Assembly: GCF_000002875.2 (NCBI RefSeq)
Contig: NC_009400.2
Span: 131,501 to 195,500 of the forward strand
Length of the DNA: 64,000 nt
Source: Leishmania infantum JPCM5
Lineage: Eukaryota > Euglenozoa > Kinetoplastea > Trypanosomatida > Trypanosomatidae
Reading direction: 5' to 3'
Below are positions 40,436 to 50,290 of this stretch, piece after piece. Made by a program: the position numbers and the translations under genes. The stretch's first letter is position 1; each line of letters opens with the position of its first letter. The notes beneath the pieces are model-generated. The model saw nothing but the letters and a program-made list of their open reading frames with translations, did not search any database and was not told the origin of the DNA.

Positions 40436-43400
40436 CTAAGACCGACTGATCTGGAGGCCAGACGCCGACACGCTCATCTCCACGAAGCGGGCATTGCCGT
40501 TCGGCGGGTTCGCCGTCAGCAGCTCGCGGATCCGGCGAGCGCACGCCTCGTCCTTCGCGCACATGTACATGTAGCCGCCACCGCCAGCGCCGGGCAGCGT
40601 CAGACCCCACACGTACGGCTCCACAACGTCCACGATCGACTGCACGGCAGGGTTGCACACGCCGTCGTCCAGCCGCTTCTTCTGCTCCCACGTCCGGTGC
40701 ACAAGCCGCGCGTAGCCCTTGTAGTTGCCCGCCGTGATCGCGTCGTACATCGCGGCAGTGGTGGGCCCACCCATCTCACGCAGCAGCTGCAGTGTCGCGC
40801 CATTGTTCAGAAAGACATCGCGCACAATCTCGCCGAGAATGCTCTTTGCCATGCGAGTGATGCCCGTGTAGTACAGCAGGTGGCACGCGGCGAACCTCGG
40901 GTCCGTGTACACGCTGTCCGGCATCCAGCGCACCGTCGGCAGGCACGGCAGCCCAGGCACGCACTGCACAAGCTTCAGGCCCTCGAACAGGCCGCCGTAC
41001 TGATCCTGCCACCCGCCACCAGCAGTCAGCATCTGCTCAATCAGCAGCACGCGGCGGCACACATCGTGGTTGTCCCACGGCAGCTTGCAGAACTCCGCCA
41101 GCGACCGCAGCACGGTGCCGGCAACGATGGAGCTCGTGCCCAGCCCGGACCCCGTCGGGATCGCCACAAACAGCGAGATCTCCAGCCCGTGGCCGCCAAA
41201 CCGCGCAGCCAGCTGCTCCCGCAGCGTCGCGTACTCCGTCGCGCAGAACTCGGGCAAGAACCCGCACAGCGCAAGCGCAGCCTTCGGGATCGAGAACGGG
41301 TTCTGCATCGTCGCGTACGTGCGGATCTCGTCGAAGCTCGAGACGCTCAGCTGCTCGCCGGAGTCGATCGAGTGCATGACGATGATCGGGTCTTCGCGCA
41401 CACGCACGTACACCTGCACCGGCGGCTGCCCGTTCAGCTCCACGGCAACGTTGATCACGCTGCCGCCGCTCAGGATCGCGTATGGCGGCGTATCCGTCCA
41501 TGCCCCCGCCACGTCGATGCGGATGGGGCAGCGGCCCCAGACGATTTGGTCAAGGTGCACGCCCATCTCCGGGTCGTGGCGCTCGTCGGGAAAGGAGTCC
41601 ATGATGGCCGCGCGTAGCTCCGCGAGCGCGGCGGCATCGTGCAGAGCCACCAGCGAGCGGGCCTCCTCCGCGCTCGGCGCACGCAGCAGCGCGAGGCGCC
41701 GCGCCTTCTCCGCCGCAGACACCGGCGGCTCCGCGGCATCCATCGCCTCCAGCGCGAGCTCCATCAGGCGGCTCGCAAACGCGTGGTAGTGCGCCGCCAC
41801 GATGCGGCCAGGCGCAGTGCACAGCGGCGCACCCCTGCCGCCACCGCTCGGGCTGCCCTCGTCCGAGAACATCTGCGCCCAGCTCCCCGCACTCGCAGCC
41901 GCGCCCTTCGCAAGCGGCGCCGCCGGGGCCGCCTGGCGCGACAGCGCCACCGCGTTCCCAGCTGCGTCCACGCCGCCCCACCACTCCGTCGGCCCGCTGC
42001 GCCGCGGCAGCGGCACGCCCAGCTCCACGACGCGCTGGGCCACGCGGTTCAGGTCCAGCAGGAAGAACTGCTGTTGCAGCAGCGCAATCATCGGGCCAGA
42101 CAGCACCAGCGACCGCGCACACAGCACCGCGGGGTCAGACGCCACAAGCGCAAGCATCAGCGTCAGCATGCGCCGCTCGTAGTACTCGCTGTTGCGCAGC
42201 ATCGCAGGCACGTCCGTCAGCCGCAGCAGGTCCATCGCAGACACGCGCGGCTGCGTCCGCCACACAGCCTGCCCAGCGGCAAGCCGCGCAGCGTCCGCGC
42301 CAGCGCAGCCGCCGGTCGCAGCCTCCAGCGGCAGCGTCGCAACGTACAGGAAGTCGCCGAGCTGCTGCTCCGTCGCGCACACCGGGAACAGCGCAGCCTC
42401 GTAGATGTCCAGCGGCTGCGCAGCACCACCGTCCGCAGCACGCGCAGCAGGGTACAGCTCCGCTACGCTGAACCCGCGGCTCGACAGCCAGTCGTGCAGG
42501 CGCACACCCATGTACATCGTCGAGCCGCTGCGCACGTCGCCGCGGAACGCGTCGTCCATGTGGTACGGCCGCGCAGCGTGCGGCGCGGCACCGCCCCCGC
42601 AGCCGCCAAGCGCAGCGGGCAGCACAGGCACGACGCTCACGCACGCGCCGGGCGGCAGCGCGAGCGCCCAGTCGTTGCGCGGGATCCCCGTCAGGATGTG
42701 CTGGTCCCGCAGCACCCACCGCGCGCCCACCCAGCTGCTCTCCACCCACAGATGCCGCACAGGCGACAGCGGCGCACCGGCCGGCGCATCCGCAGCAGCG
42801 GCCGCAGCGGACCCGTCCAGCGGCGCAAGCACCACGGAGTTCTGCACAATCACAGACGACGGCGTCGCAAGCAGCGGCATCGCGTCACCAGCAGCAAAGT
42901 CCAGCTCCTCCGTCGCGCCGCCCGCAGGCGCAAGCACGCCGTCGAACGGCGCGCCCCACGACCACGGCGGCGTCAGCGACTCGCGCCCCTGCAGCGTCGC
43001 CGCCGCCGAGATCAGCTGCCGGTTCGTCCCGTAATGCAGGAACTCGGCGTCGCGCAGCTCCACAACGCTCGCCTTCAGCCCCGCGATCTCCGGGTCCGCG
43101 CTCGGCGCGTGGTTGCCCAGCGCAGAAGCGAACTCCGAGTACAGGTCGTACGCGGTGCGCACCGCCGTGCAGCGGTGCCCGTCGTGCCCGCCGCCGGTCG
43201 CGTCCTCCGCGTCCAGCGCACCGCCCAGACACTTGCGAGCCAGCACCTCCACCGCGCGGTCGCTCAGCATCCACATGCCCACGTCCAGAAGAACCGAGTG
43301 CCTGCCCTCCGCCACGCGCCGGCGGACCTCGTCCAGCGACGGCTTCTGCAGCATGTAGTCCAGGTCGAGTGGCCTCTCGCGTGCCATGAAGAGCACGCCG

Positions 43401-43996
43401 TGGTTCTGCAAGAGGTCCGCGTCTGCGCGAATGCCGAAGCACAGCACGTCACTGTCCGCGAACGGCGCAAGCGACGGCAGCGCGCCCCTCGCATCCACGC
43501 ACACGTCACCGCACGCAATCAGCGTGCGCAGGCGGGCCGGCGCCGTCGTCACTATCCCCCGGTACATCGGCACCTGCGTCGAGAGCAGCGTGCGAGACAG
43601 CTGGCTGCCACGGTGCCACCGGCACGGCGGCAGCGGCAGCAGCGCCTTGCCCATCGCCGCGTACGCCGGCAGGCGGCGGCTCAGGCCGCCAGCGTGCACA
43701 ATCACGCGGCCATCGTTGTCCGCCAGCCGCAGCCACGACAGAAACGACCTCTTCGCGGACGCAGGTGCGTGGCGCTGCTCGTCCACGTAGCACGCGTGCA
43801 GCAGGTGCACCGTGCCACCGCCGGAGCCCAGCGGCCTGTCCTCCGGGTCGCACCCGCAGAACAGCCCAGGCACCGCCACGTCGCCCTTCGCACCGCGCTC
43901 CCCCAAAGGGAGCGCAGCCGCGTCCGCCAGCAGCTTCCCCGCTCCCTTGAACTCCGCCAGGCTGCGGGGGAGGCTGAAGAGAAAGCTCACGTTCAT
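40436..43996 (-). CDS. FKP: Bifunctional L-fucokinase / GDP-fucose pyrophosphorylase, copy 2
   Basis: The product is 1186 aa with the same domain order as copy 1: N-terminal pyrophosphorylase with the LGSGGGT loop and C-terminal GHMP kinase. It differs in two visible residues, Ala693 instead of Glu and Ala739 instead of Ser, plus two silent changes. The ATG at 43996 is chosen for the same splice-tract reason as copy 1. The following 3' flank is unrelated to that of copy 1 beyond about 115 nt. By position (downstream of L21 and the first amastin-like gene) it would correspond to L. major AFKP80, reported to act on D-arabinose as well as L-fucose. Whether two substitutions in the linker could explain a substrate difference is doubtful from the sequence alone. 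Confidence 0.93.
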   Translation of the reverse strand: MNVSFLFSLPRSLAEFKGAGKLLADAAALPLGERGAKGDVAVPGLFCGCDPEDRPLGSGGGTVHLLHACYVDEQRHAPASAKRSFLSWLRLADNDGRVIVHAGGLSRRLPAYAAMGKALLPLPPCRWHRGSQLSRTLLSTQVPMYRGIVTTAPARLRTLIACGDVCVDARGALPSLAPFADSDVLCFGIRADADLLQNHGVLFMARERPLDLDYMLQKPSLDEVRRRVAEGRHSVLLDVGMWMLSDRAVEVLARKCLGGALDAEDATGGGHDGHRCTAVRTAYDLYSEFASALGNHAPSADPEIAGLKASVVELRDAEFLHYGTNRQLISAAATLQGRESLTPPWSWGAPFDGVLAPAGGATEELDFAAGDAMPLLATPSSVIVQNSVVLAPLDGSAAAAAADAPAGAPLSPVRHLWVESSWVGARWVLRDQHILTGIPRNDWALALPPGACVSVVPVLPAALGGCGGGAAPHAARPYHMDDAFRGDVRSGSTMYMGVRLHDWLSSRGFSVAELYPAARAADGGAAQPLDIYEAALFPVCATEQQLGDFLYVATLPLEAATGGCAGADAARLAAGQAVWRTQPRVSAMDLLRLTDVPAMLRNSEYYERRMLTLMLALVASDPAVLCARSLVLSGPMIALLQQQFFLLDLNRVAQRVVELGVPLPRRSGPTEWWGGVDAAGNAVALSRQAAPAAPLAKGAAASAGSWAQMFSDEGSPSGGGRGAPLCTAPGRIVAAHYHAFASRLMELALEAMDAAEPPVSAAEKARRLALLRAPSAEEARSLVALHDAAALAELRAAIMDSFPDERHDPEMGVHLDQIVWGRCPIRIDVAGAWTDTPPYAILSGGSVINVAVELNGQPPVQVYVRVREDPIIVMHSIDSGEQLSVSSFDEIRTYATMQNPFSIPKAALALCGFLPEFCATEYATLREQLAARFGGHGLEISLFVAIPTGSGLGTSSIVAGTVLRSLAEFCKLPWDNHDVCRRVLLIEQMLTAGGGWQDQYGGLFEGLKLVQCVPGLPCLPTVRWMPDSVYTDPRFAACHLLYYTGITRMAKSILGEIVRDVFLNNGATLQLLREMGGPTTAAMYDAITAGNYKGYARLVHRTWEQKKRLDDGVCNPAVQSIVDVVEPYVWGLTLPGAGGGGYMYMCAKDEACARRIRELLTANPPNGNARFVEMSVSASGLQISRS

Positions 43997-44063
43997 CGTG
44001 GCACACGGCTCTGTGGCTGTGTGTGACCGTGTCTGCGAGGGAGAGGCGAGGGCGAACTCGGAG

Positions 44064-44083
44064 CTCAGAAAAGAAGACGGAAG
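44064..44083 (-). promoter_or_regulatory. Probable trans-splice acceptor of FKP copy 2
   Basis: Identical to the copy 1 site: pyrimidine tract and AG 67 nt upstream of the ATG. Confidence 0.5.
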
Positions 44084-44559
44084 CCCGCGGAGGCACTGAA
44101 AGGCCAACGCGGTGCAGGGCAAATGGCGTGGCCGCGACCAGGAGACACGGGGGAGAGGACAGACGCGGAACGCGGGCACACGCACTCACCACCGCCACGG
44201 TGCGGTCGACGAGTCAGCGGGCAGCAAGGCACAAGGCGGGGGAGGGGTGCCGGCGAGGACGGAGAACGTTGCGATAAGGATGCAAGCGAGGCGCAGGAGG
44301 GGGGGAGTGGAGAGGCCGAAAGGGAGAGCGGAAGACGGCAAAGGCGGNAACGAAGNAAGCCGAGCAGCACCAGCAACGCAAGAATGGGCGAAGTGTGAGC
44401 GCGGCGCGGGGCAGCGTCCTCGAAAGGTGCCCGAAGGGGTGCGGGAAACACCGAAATACAAGCAAAGCAGAGGCGCGCCGACCACGTCGCGGCCAGCCAA
44501 GGGAAGGTAGCGCACGTCCAAAGGCATTTTTCGTCGGCTTATGTGTTCTGTGCTTCACT

Positions 44560-44946
44560 GTCTGCCGTGCACCAGGCGAGGCCAAACACCACACCCTACA
44601 CCGCCACCTCTGACACACACACACACACCTCCGGCCCCTCCTGCCACGGGCGCCCGTCGTCTGGTGCGAAGCAGCCGTAGACGCACACGGTACAGCAGTG
44701 CGCCGACTCGGTCGTCGGGGAGCACGGCCCCCGCCCCAAGCTCTACCCACCAACAGCCGCTTCGCATGCCGCCGCGACGCCACGCAGGCCAGGACCTGAC
44801 CGCCGACATCTGTAGCGATACGTCGCTCTGACCTCGCCACGTCGCAGGTGCCTGAGCCTGTCACCGCCGGAGGTGGTGCGGCGTTCGGCAGGGACGGGGG
44901 AGATCCCCTGGCGTCTTGGCACACGGAGCGGGGCTGGGGTGGGGGG
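44560..44946 (-). mobile_element. SIDER2-type degenerate retroposon, 5' variant B
   Basis: A full-length element about 390 bp long. The body matches the other copies, but the 5' end (about 44901-44946) is different from variant A. On the minus strand it reads through CCCCGCTCCGTGTGCCAAG and CGCCAGGGGATCTCCC. It is nearly identical to the element at 63187-63571. In transcript sense it lies in the spacer before FKP copy 2, that is on the 3' side of the amastin-like gene at 48031. Confidence 0.8.
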
Positions 44947-45223
44947 ATGCTGGGCCCTGAGATGCCGCGCGTGGAGGCGACCGCCTCCCGTCGTCAAGGT
45001 CGCTGTGGAAGAACAAGTTAAGACCGAAAAGTCAGAGGAGGGGAGAAAGAAGATGAAGGTTAAGGGGCAACGCACTTGTGCCGCTGTGTGTCAGGTGTGT
45101 CCGGTTGTCCATTGTCCGATGCCCTGGGACAGCCGGTGAGCAGGGAAATGGGGAGGAAGGTGGGGGAGCATAGTATCAGATCCCCGTGCAATCGCAGAGG
45201 TCGTGGCGCGGGAGTTGGGAAGT

Positions 45224-45239
45224 GGCCGCGAAAGCGGCC
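45224..45239. repeat. Perfect 6-bp GC hairpin with 4-nt loop
   Basis: GGCCGC-GAAA-GCGGCC on the plus strand. The loop is GAAA only on the plus strand; the transcribed strand would carry UUUC. Confidence 0.55.
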
Positions 45240-46644
45240 TCAGCGAAGTGCCATCGGCGGAGGTGGCTTCCATCCACGTATACACCCTCGACCACATGGG
45301 CATTTGAGGGTGATGTTCGCCGCCCTTAATGTTGCTGCACATGAACGGGCTCATGCGCGTGCGAAGAGACGCTGAGACACTGACACACATGGACGAGTTA
45401 CACTACGGCCGTCTCCCCAACGGCAGCCTGGTAGGAGGAAGTGGACGCGCTTGCTCGAAGGCAAGAGAAGAAGCAACCAAATCTACGCAACACGTATGCA
45501 CAGAGAGGGGTAGAGGGAGGGACGGAGAGGAATGGGAGGGAGATCGACGGCGGCTGTGGACACCGTCGCAATCACCGCAACGTGGAGGACGGATCTCCCA
45601 CACACGCACACGCACACACGCCTCCCCCTCCTCTCTCCTTCACGGGCAATCACAGAGAAACGAACAGGATGAGAATGCGATGAGGAACCCGGAAAAAAAA
45701 GTGAAGGGGGCTCATCATGAGCCAAGAAGGCACCATTAAAGGGCAAGGAATACGGGCGAACCACACCGCAGCCCCACGGCACAAGTGAAGGTGGAAAGCG
45801 AACGCGGCTCTCGGTGGAAAGGGGGTGGGAGGTTGGTTAGGGGTGGGGAAGAAGACAGGGACAATGAGGAAGAAAGAAAAACAAGGAGCACGTAACAGAG
45901 AACAAGAAAGATGGTGTGTGTGTGTGTGTGTGTGGTGAGGAATCTCCAGGCGCATAGGGTCGCGTGAAGCCTGAACAAGGAAAAGAGGGGGTGGGGGAGA
46001 GGGCGGGGGGCTCCACAAGAAGGGCCTTCAACATCAAAACCATAGCGGGTGGTGATGAGAGGGAGGGAGAAGGTGGGAGGGGGCCGAGAAGAGAAAACGA
46101 TGCCCCAAAGATATGCATAATGAATACAAAATCGTGTTCACAACGCGTCCTCCCTGCTGAGTTGTCTATTCTCCCTGAAGGCGTGTATGAGTCTGTGGTG
46201 CCCCTCCGCTCGCACCCTCGATAAAATCACTCGCATGAGTAGGCGGGCGTACGCGCATCCCCGCCCTCCTTTTTTTTTTACTTTGTCTGTCACCGTACGG
46301 GGGGACTTCTTGTCGCGATATCCAAGAGAGGGGTGCTGGAAGCGGGGGGAGGGTTGACAGTGACTCGATGCCTCGAGATCGGAAATGAGCCGAAGATGAA
46401 AGCGGCGTGAAGAGACATGGTTCATTGCAGCGGGTCGGTTCGAGCGGCAGGGGCGGGGCCGTGACGCACACATCCCGGCCCCGCATCGTTTTCTATCGCT
46501 GTTCGACTATCGGTGCGCCTTTCATTCGCGTCGCCAACCTTACCAAGAAAGGACTTACGACGTTCTGAAAAGGAAGAGCTGGCGTAAGCGAAACCGAAAC
46601 AGAGGAAGAGCGGGGAGAGGGGAAGGGAGGAAACAGGAGGACTT

Positions 46645-46686
46645 CTGCTGCACCGGTGCGCACACCGCAAACTGCCGGTGCAGCAG
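46645..46686. repeat. Perfect inverted repeat, 12-bp stem, 18-nt loop
   Basis: The left arm is ctgctgcaccgg (46645-46656) and the right arm ccggtgcagcag (46675-46686), fully complementary. It is in the spacer between FKP copy 2 and the amastin-like gene B and would be a stable RNA hairpin. Confidence 0.75.
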
Positions 46687-48030
46687 CGCAGGGAAGCAAA
46701 CCGAAAAAAAAAGAGGGGAGGGGAGAGGCGCACGCCACGCACCGTGACTTGGCTGTGTACGCTCACTTGCTTGTCTGAATTTTGTGTGGGCTGAGGCGTG
46801 TGCAGGCGGGTGTGAGTGCAGTACACGTATGATGCTACTGTACTCACAAGATCGAAGTGAGCGTTTCGTATTCTCCCTCTCCCCACCCCCTCTCCCTCCC
46901 TTGCAAGCGCTTCACACGCGCACGGCTCACCTAGGAGGGCCAGCCTGGAGCTCTGCCCCGCCGCCACACGACGTGCGCGCCTCCGCCTCCAGCTCTCTGA
47001 TGATGCGAAAGAAAGGAGACAAAAACGATAAAAAAGCGAACGAGGATGCGCACGGGCACAGCGCGACAGAAATGAAGTGAGCGGCTTGCGCAGCGGGTAA
47101 AGGTGAGTGCTCACGCGCAGCGATTTGAGACACTATCGCTTGCTGTCATGAGCGTGCCTTCACACACACACACACACAAACACAGAGAGAAGAGAGGGGG
47201 GCGGAGACGGGCCCACATATGCCTGCACACATGCCCGCGTCACAGCTTCCGTTATGGCAGCAGTGCATAAGGAAAGGGGCACGAAGCACAAGCGCTGCAA
47301 GAGGCGGCCACATGCCCGCCTTGCAAGCGGGTCTCAATGTACCCGTGCATGTGCGCGGAGGGGTGCGTGTGGTGCGGAAAGAAGTACGTAAACGGTGCGC
47401 ATGCACGTTGAGGGCCACAGAAAGGTGCCCACGCGCGCCGCTCCGTGTCGTCAAAAATGGACGGGGAGGAGAAAGATGGAAAGAGTACAGTGAGGAAGGA
47501 GGTGAAAACGAATCGAAGAGGAAAACAAGGCGAGCCAAAGAGGGGATGGAGGAATGGCGAGAGGGAAGGGGAGGGGGAGAAAGAGACAAGAAATGCAGTG
47601 ACCACACCCACCCACCCACATACTCGCACGCGTGTGCGTCTCCCTCCACAATCACATGACGAGAACCTTCCCCTCCTCTTCCTCCTTCTCCTCCCCCCTC
47701 CCCCCAAAACACCCGAAAACAAAAAAGGATAACGGCCGAGTGCGCCTCACAGGGCCGAACGAAGTGCTGGGAGAGGCACCGAGTGTCCCCCTCCCGCCTT
47801 CCCTCCCCCTCTAAGGTGAAGGGAAGCAACAACTGCGCGAGAGGGAGAGAGAAACAGAAGCGAGTAGACGAAAACGGAACGCAGCAGCGGTGGGCGGACG
47901 AATGAAGGTAGTGAGGAAGCCACAAACATGAAAAAAAAAGAAACCAACAGAATAGATGTATAGTCGAGTAAGCCTGCACGCGTACTGGGGGAGGAGGGGG
48001 AATGCACGCACACACGCCTCACTGTTTCGC

Positions 48031-48630
48031 TCACTCGTAGTCGTCGTCCTTGCTCTCCTTACTGCAGCACAGGGTGGAGCAGCAGAGCGCAAAGCCAACG
48101 ATAAAACAGAGGAGCGCGCCACCGGTTGCGACGCACAGCAAGTAGAAGCCTTCCGCCAGCTGATATCCGTCTTCCTTAGCCGCCGGTATCTGCGTCTTCT
48201 CGCCAGGGCAGAGCGTCGTCAAGTAGGTGCACACAATCAAGCCCAAGGTTGCGCCGCAGCAAGCCAGTGATACGAACGACGTGAAGGTGCTCGTGACGGC
48301 GAGGCCGTCATTGTAGCGTGCGTTGATCCAGCACGCGGTGAGAAAGGCAGAAGACGCGATAAAGGCGGTCGCGGCCACAGACAGCGCGGCCGTCACCGTG
48401 TAGTAGACCTGCCCCTGGAGGCACTGCAGGTGATACGAGTACGTCCGGATTATCTCCACGTCCGGCGTCTCTTTGGCCGGCGTGGATGACTGGCGGTACC
48501 AGAAATATACGGTGTTCGTTGTGTCGGTGCCGGCATCTACCTTGCGGAACACGGGGAACAAAATAGAGCACGTCGCACACGCTGTGAAGAGCATGAGCAG
48601 CATGAAGACGAATACGCGGCAGCACTTCAT
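48031..48630 (-). CDS. Amastin-like four-transmembrane protein B
   Basis: The product is 199 aa from the ATG at 48630 (MKCCRVFVFMLLMLFTAC); the frame extends nine codons further only to a GTG. TM1 is at about residues 5-25, followed by FPVFRK and the motif VYFWYRQ. A Cys-containing loop (LQCLQGQ) leads into TM2 and TM3 (about 76-135). The motif GYQLAEGFYLLC precedes TM4, which ends in a Cys-rich cytosolic edge (CCSTLCC) and an acidic tail. Same family as the genes at 38448 and 52759. Expected at the cell surface or in internal membranes. Confidence 0.82.
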   Translation of the reverse strand: MKCCRVFVFMLLMLFTACATCSILFPVFRKVDAGTDTTNTVYFWYRQSSTPAKETPDVEIIRTYSYHLQCLQGQVYYTVTAALSVAATAFIASSAFLTACWINARYNDGLAVTSTFTSFVSLACCGATLGLIVCTYLTTLCPGEKTQIPAAKEDGYQLAEGFYLLCVATGGALLCFIVGFALCCSTLCCSKESKDDDYE

Positions 48631-49089
48631 TGTCGCTGATGTTCGGGTGGGCTGCACTGGGCTACAGATTCAGATGAGCTTCGGTTGTTTGGTCTGCTGG
48701 GAGTGTGATGGGGGGAGGCAGGTCGCGCGTGCAGCGAGGAGATGGGTGTGCCACTTAGAGCTGAAAAAATGGGAGGCTGTCGAAGGATGGCGTTTGATGG
48801 AGCTTAGGCACCCTTATATGCACACACACATATATATATACATATGTGCGTGTGGGGAGGGGGCGAGGAAAGCACGAAAAACGAAAGAAAGAGAGTGGGG
48901 AGACGCAGATCGAAGCGGTGGCTGAAGGCGTTGCGCCATGCGCACATAGAGCGGCCACGCCAACGAGAGCAAACCCCGTGGGAGCGACGCAACGGCATGA
49001 CGGGCACGAGACGCTTTCTTTCTTTTTCCTCCTCGGCGTGTGTCCGTTCGCCCACGGGCAGGTCAACCACACTACACGCATGCAGCCAC
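48631..49089. other. Spacer upstream of amastin-like gene B
   Basis: No gene is seen. It contains a TA/CA microsatellite at 48821-48845 and purine-rich plus-strand sequence at 48850-48905 (C/T-rich on the transcript, a candidate splicing tract). Confidence 0.5.
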
Positions 49090-49480
49090 AGTCGACCTAG
49101 GCCTGCTGCACATCGGCTGTGCCAAGGGAGCCGGGCCAGCCAGCACCGTCTGGCGCCGCTCAGCCCACCGTCATGTCACTACATGCAGCGCAGGCCACGC
49201 CCACAATCGCGTTCAGCACCACTGCAACGCGGCCAAGATACAAAAACAGCAGGCGGATGCCTCTACTCGTTCCTTCGCCGGCAAGATTCGTAGTGAGCGG
49301 GTACAAACGCCGTCATGGCGGCACGCCTCTTCCGCACACCGCCGTCCCAGCCCGCCGAAACGCCAAGAGTCCGCCAGCCGTACCCGACGGCAGGCTGCCG
49401 GCTGCGTGGCCTCCCCCACACCGAGCGCGTGTGGGACCCTGACACCGTGCTGAGGTGCCCCGCATCATCAGGGAACTACG
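49090..49480 (-). mobile_element. Candidate diverged SIDER-like retroposon
   Basis: On the minus strand this block begins CCCTGATGATGCGGGG, continues with CACGGTGTCAGGGTCCCACA and then GCGCTCGGTGTGGGGGAGGCC. That is the same order of short blocks as the 5' end of the SIDER2 variant A elements here (CACCGCTTGG, GGTGTCCAGTGCACGGTGCC, GCTCCGTATGGGGAGACC). Base identity is low, so this is either an old SIDER or a different SIDER subgroup. It lies in the downstream flank of the decayed amastin-like gene. Confidence 0.4.
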
Positions 49481-49639
49481 CACTCGCACAAAGAAAAGGG
49501 TCAGTCGCGCGAAGTAGGCAGTAGAGAGCGAGAGGAACAGCGAGGGCGGCATGCTACACAACAGTGAGAGAAGCGGGGTTTGGTGGCGTGCAGAGGCGCA
49601 GTGCTGATTTTGCAGGAGTTCGCGTTGTCGTTACTGTCG

Positions 49640-50290
49640 GGGGCGGCGGCGATGTAGCCGCGGTAACAGTGCCCAATCCCTTCCAGAAGGAGCGTCATCA
49701 GGCAACCACCCGTGGCGGCATAGAGCAGGCCAAAGCGATCCAACAGCCTACACGTGGACTTCTGTGGTGAATTCAGCACCGCCAATGTTCGTCACGGACA
49801 CGTGCACAGGCAGAGCAAGGGTAACGGCGCAGTAGGCGGAGGCCCCGACGGTCAAAAAAAAAGCGTGATGGCGCCGAGGCAGTCGGGGTGCTTGCGTGGG
49901 GTTCAGCACGCGATGAGCAGCACTATGATGGCGTCCAGACAAGCCCCGTCGACGGACGAGGTCGCCTCGACAGTGTAGAAGGTGTACTACTCGGCGCTCG
50001 CGCCGTGGTGGATGATCAGCATGCCTCCCCGTTCGTCGACGTCACCGTCTCGCCGTATCAGTGGTGTACCGTGAAGCGGGTCTTGCCAACGTGCACATGT
50101 GTGGTCCCGCAGCGGAGCTGTGGAAACAATACGGAGCACGCCGCCCAAGCAGTAAATCCCATTGAGGCGATCTGCAGAAGGACGCGCAAGTGCGCCGCTG
50201 CTCGTCGTGCGAGTGTGCTCCTGTCTGTCGAGGAGAAGGCGTATCGGATGTGAGTGCGATGAAGTCGGCTGCTGCAGCAGCAACACAAAG
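49640..50290 (-). pseudogene. Decayed amastin-like four-TM gene
   Basis: Pieces of the family appear in order on the minus strand but in different frames and with stops. Near 50100-50190, SMGFTAWAACSVLFPQLR matches TM1 plus the FPxxRK site of gene B. Near 49750-49860, FFLTVGASAYCAVTLAL matches TM3. Near 49650-49735, LLYAATGGCLMTLLLEG matches the LLCVATGGALLCFIV of TM4 in gene B. The EGF-like motif before TM4 is lost, and no single frame spans more than one block. It is closest to the gene at 48031. Confidence 0.7.

Larger units (their letters stand above)
40321..44706. repeat. Segmental duplication, copy 2 (4.39 kb, contains FKP)
   Basis: This is the partner of 26128-30513 at an offset of 14193. 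It contains two ambiguous bases (n at 44348 and 44356) where copy 1 reads T, which suggests that reads from the two copies were hard to separate in assembly. Its right edge continues into a full-length SIDER2. Confidence 0.92.
44947..48030. other. Gene-free region, 3.1 kb, with two hairpins
   Basis: No convincing gene is present. It includes a GNRA-like small palindrome at 45224-45239, a GT repeat at 45915-45934, a large perfect hairpin at 46645-46686, and purine-rich plus-strand stretches at 45960-46090 and 47440-47590. It follows the stop codon of the amastin-like gene B, so much of it may be a long 3'UTR. Confidence 0.55.

Noticed and set aside
47146..48015. 289-codon minus-strand frame between FKP copy 2 and amastin-like gene B
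   Set aside because: Ser/Pro/Cys/Phe-rich translation of purine-rich spacer, ending in Val-Cys repeats from a CA microsatellite.
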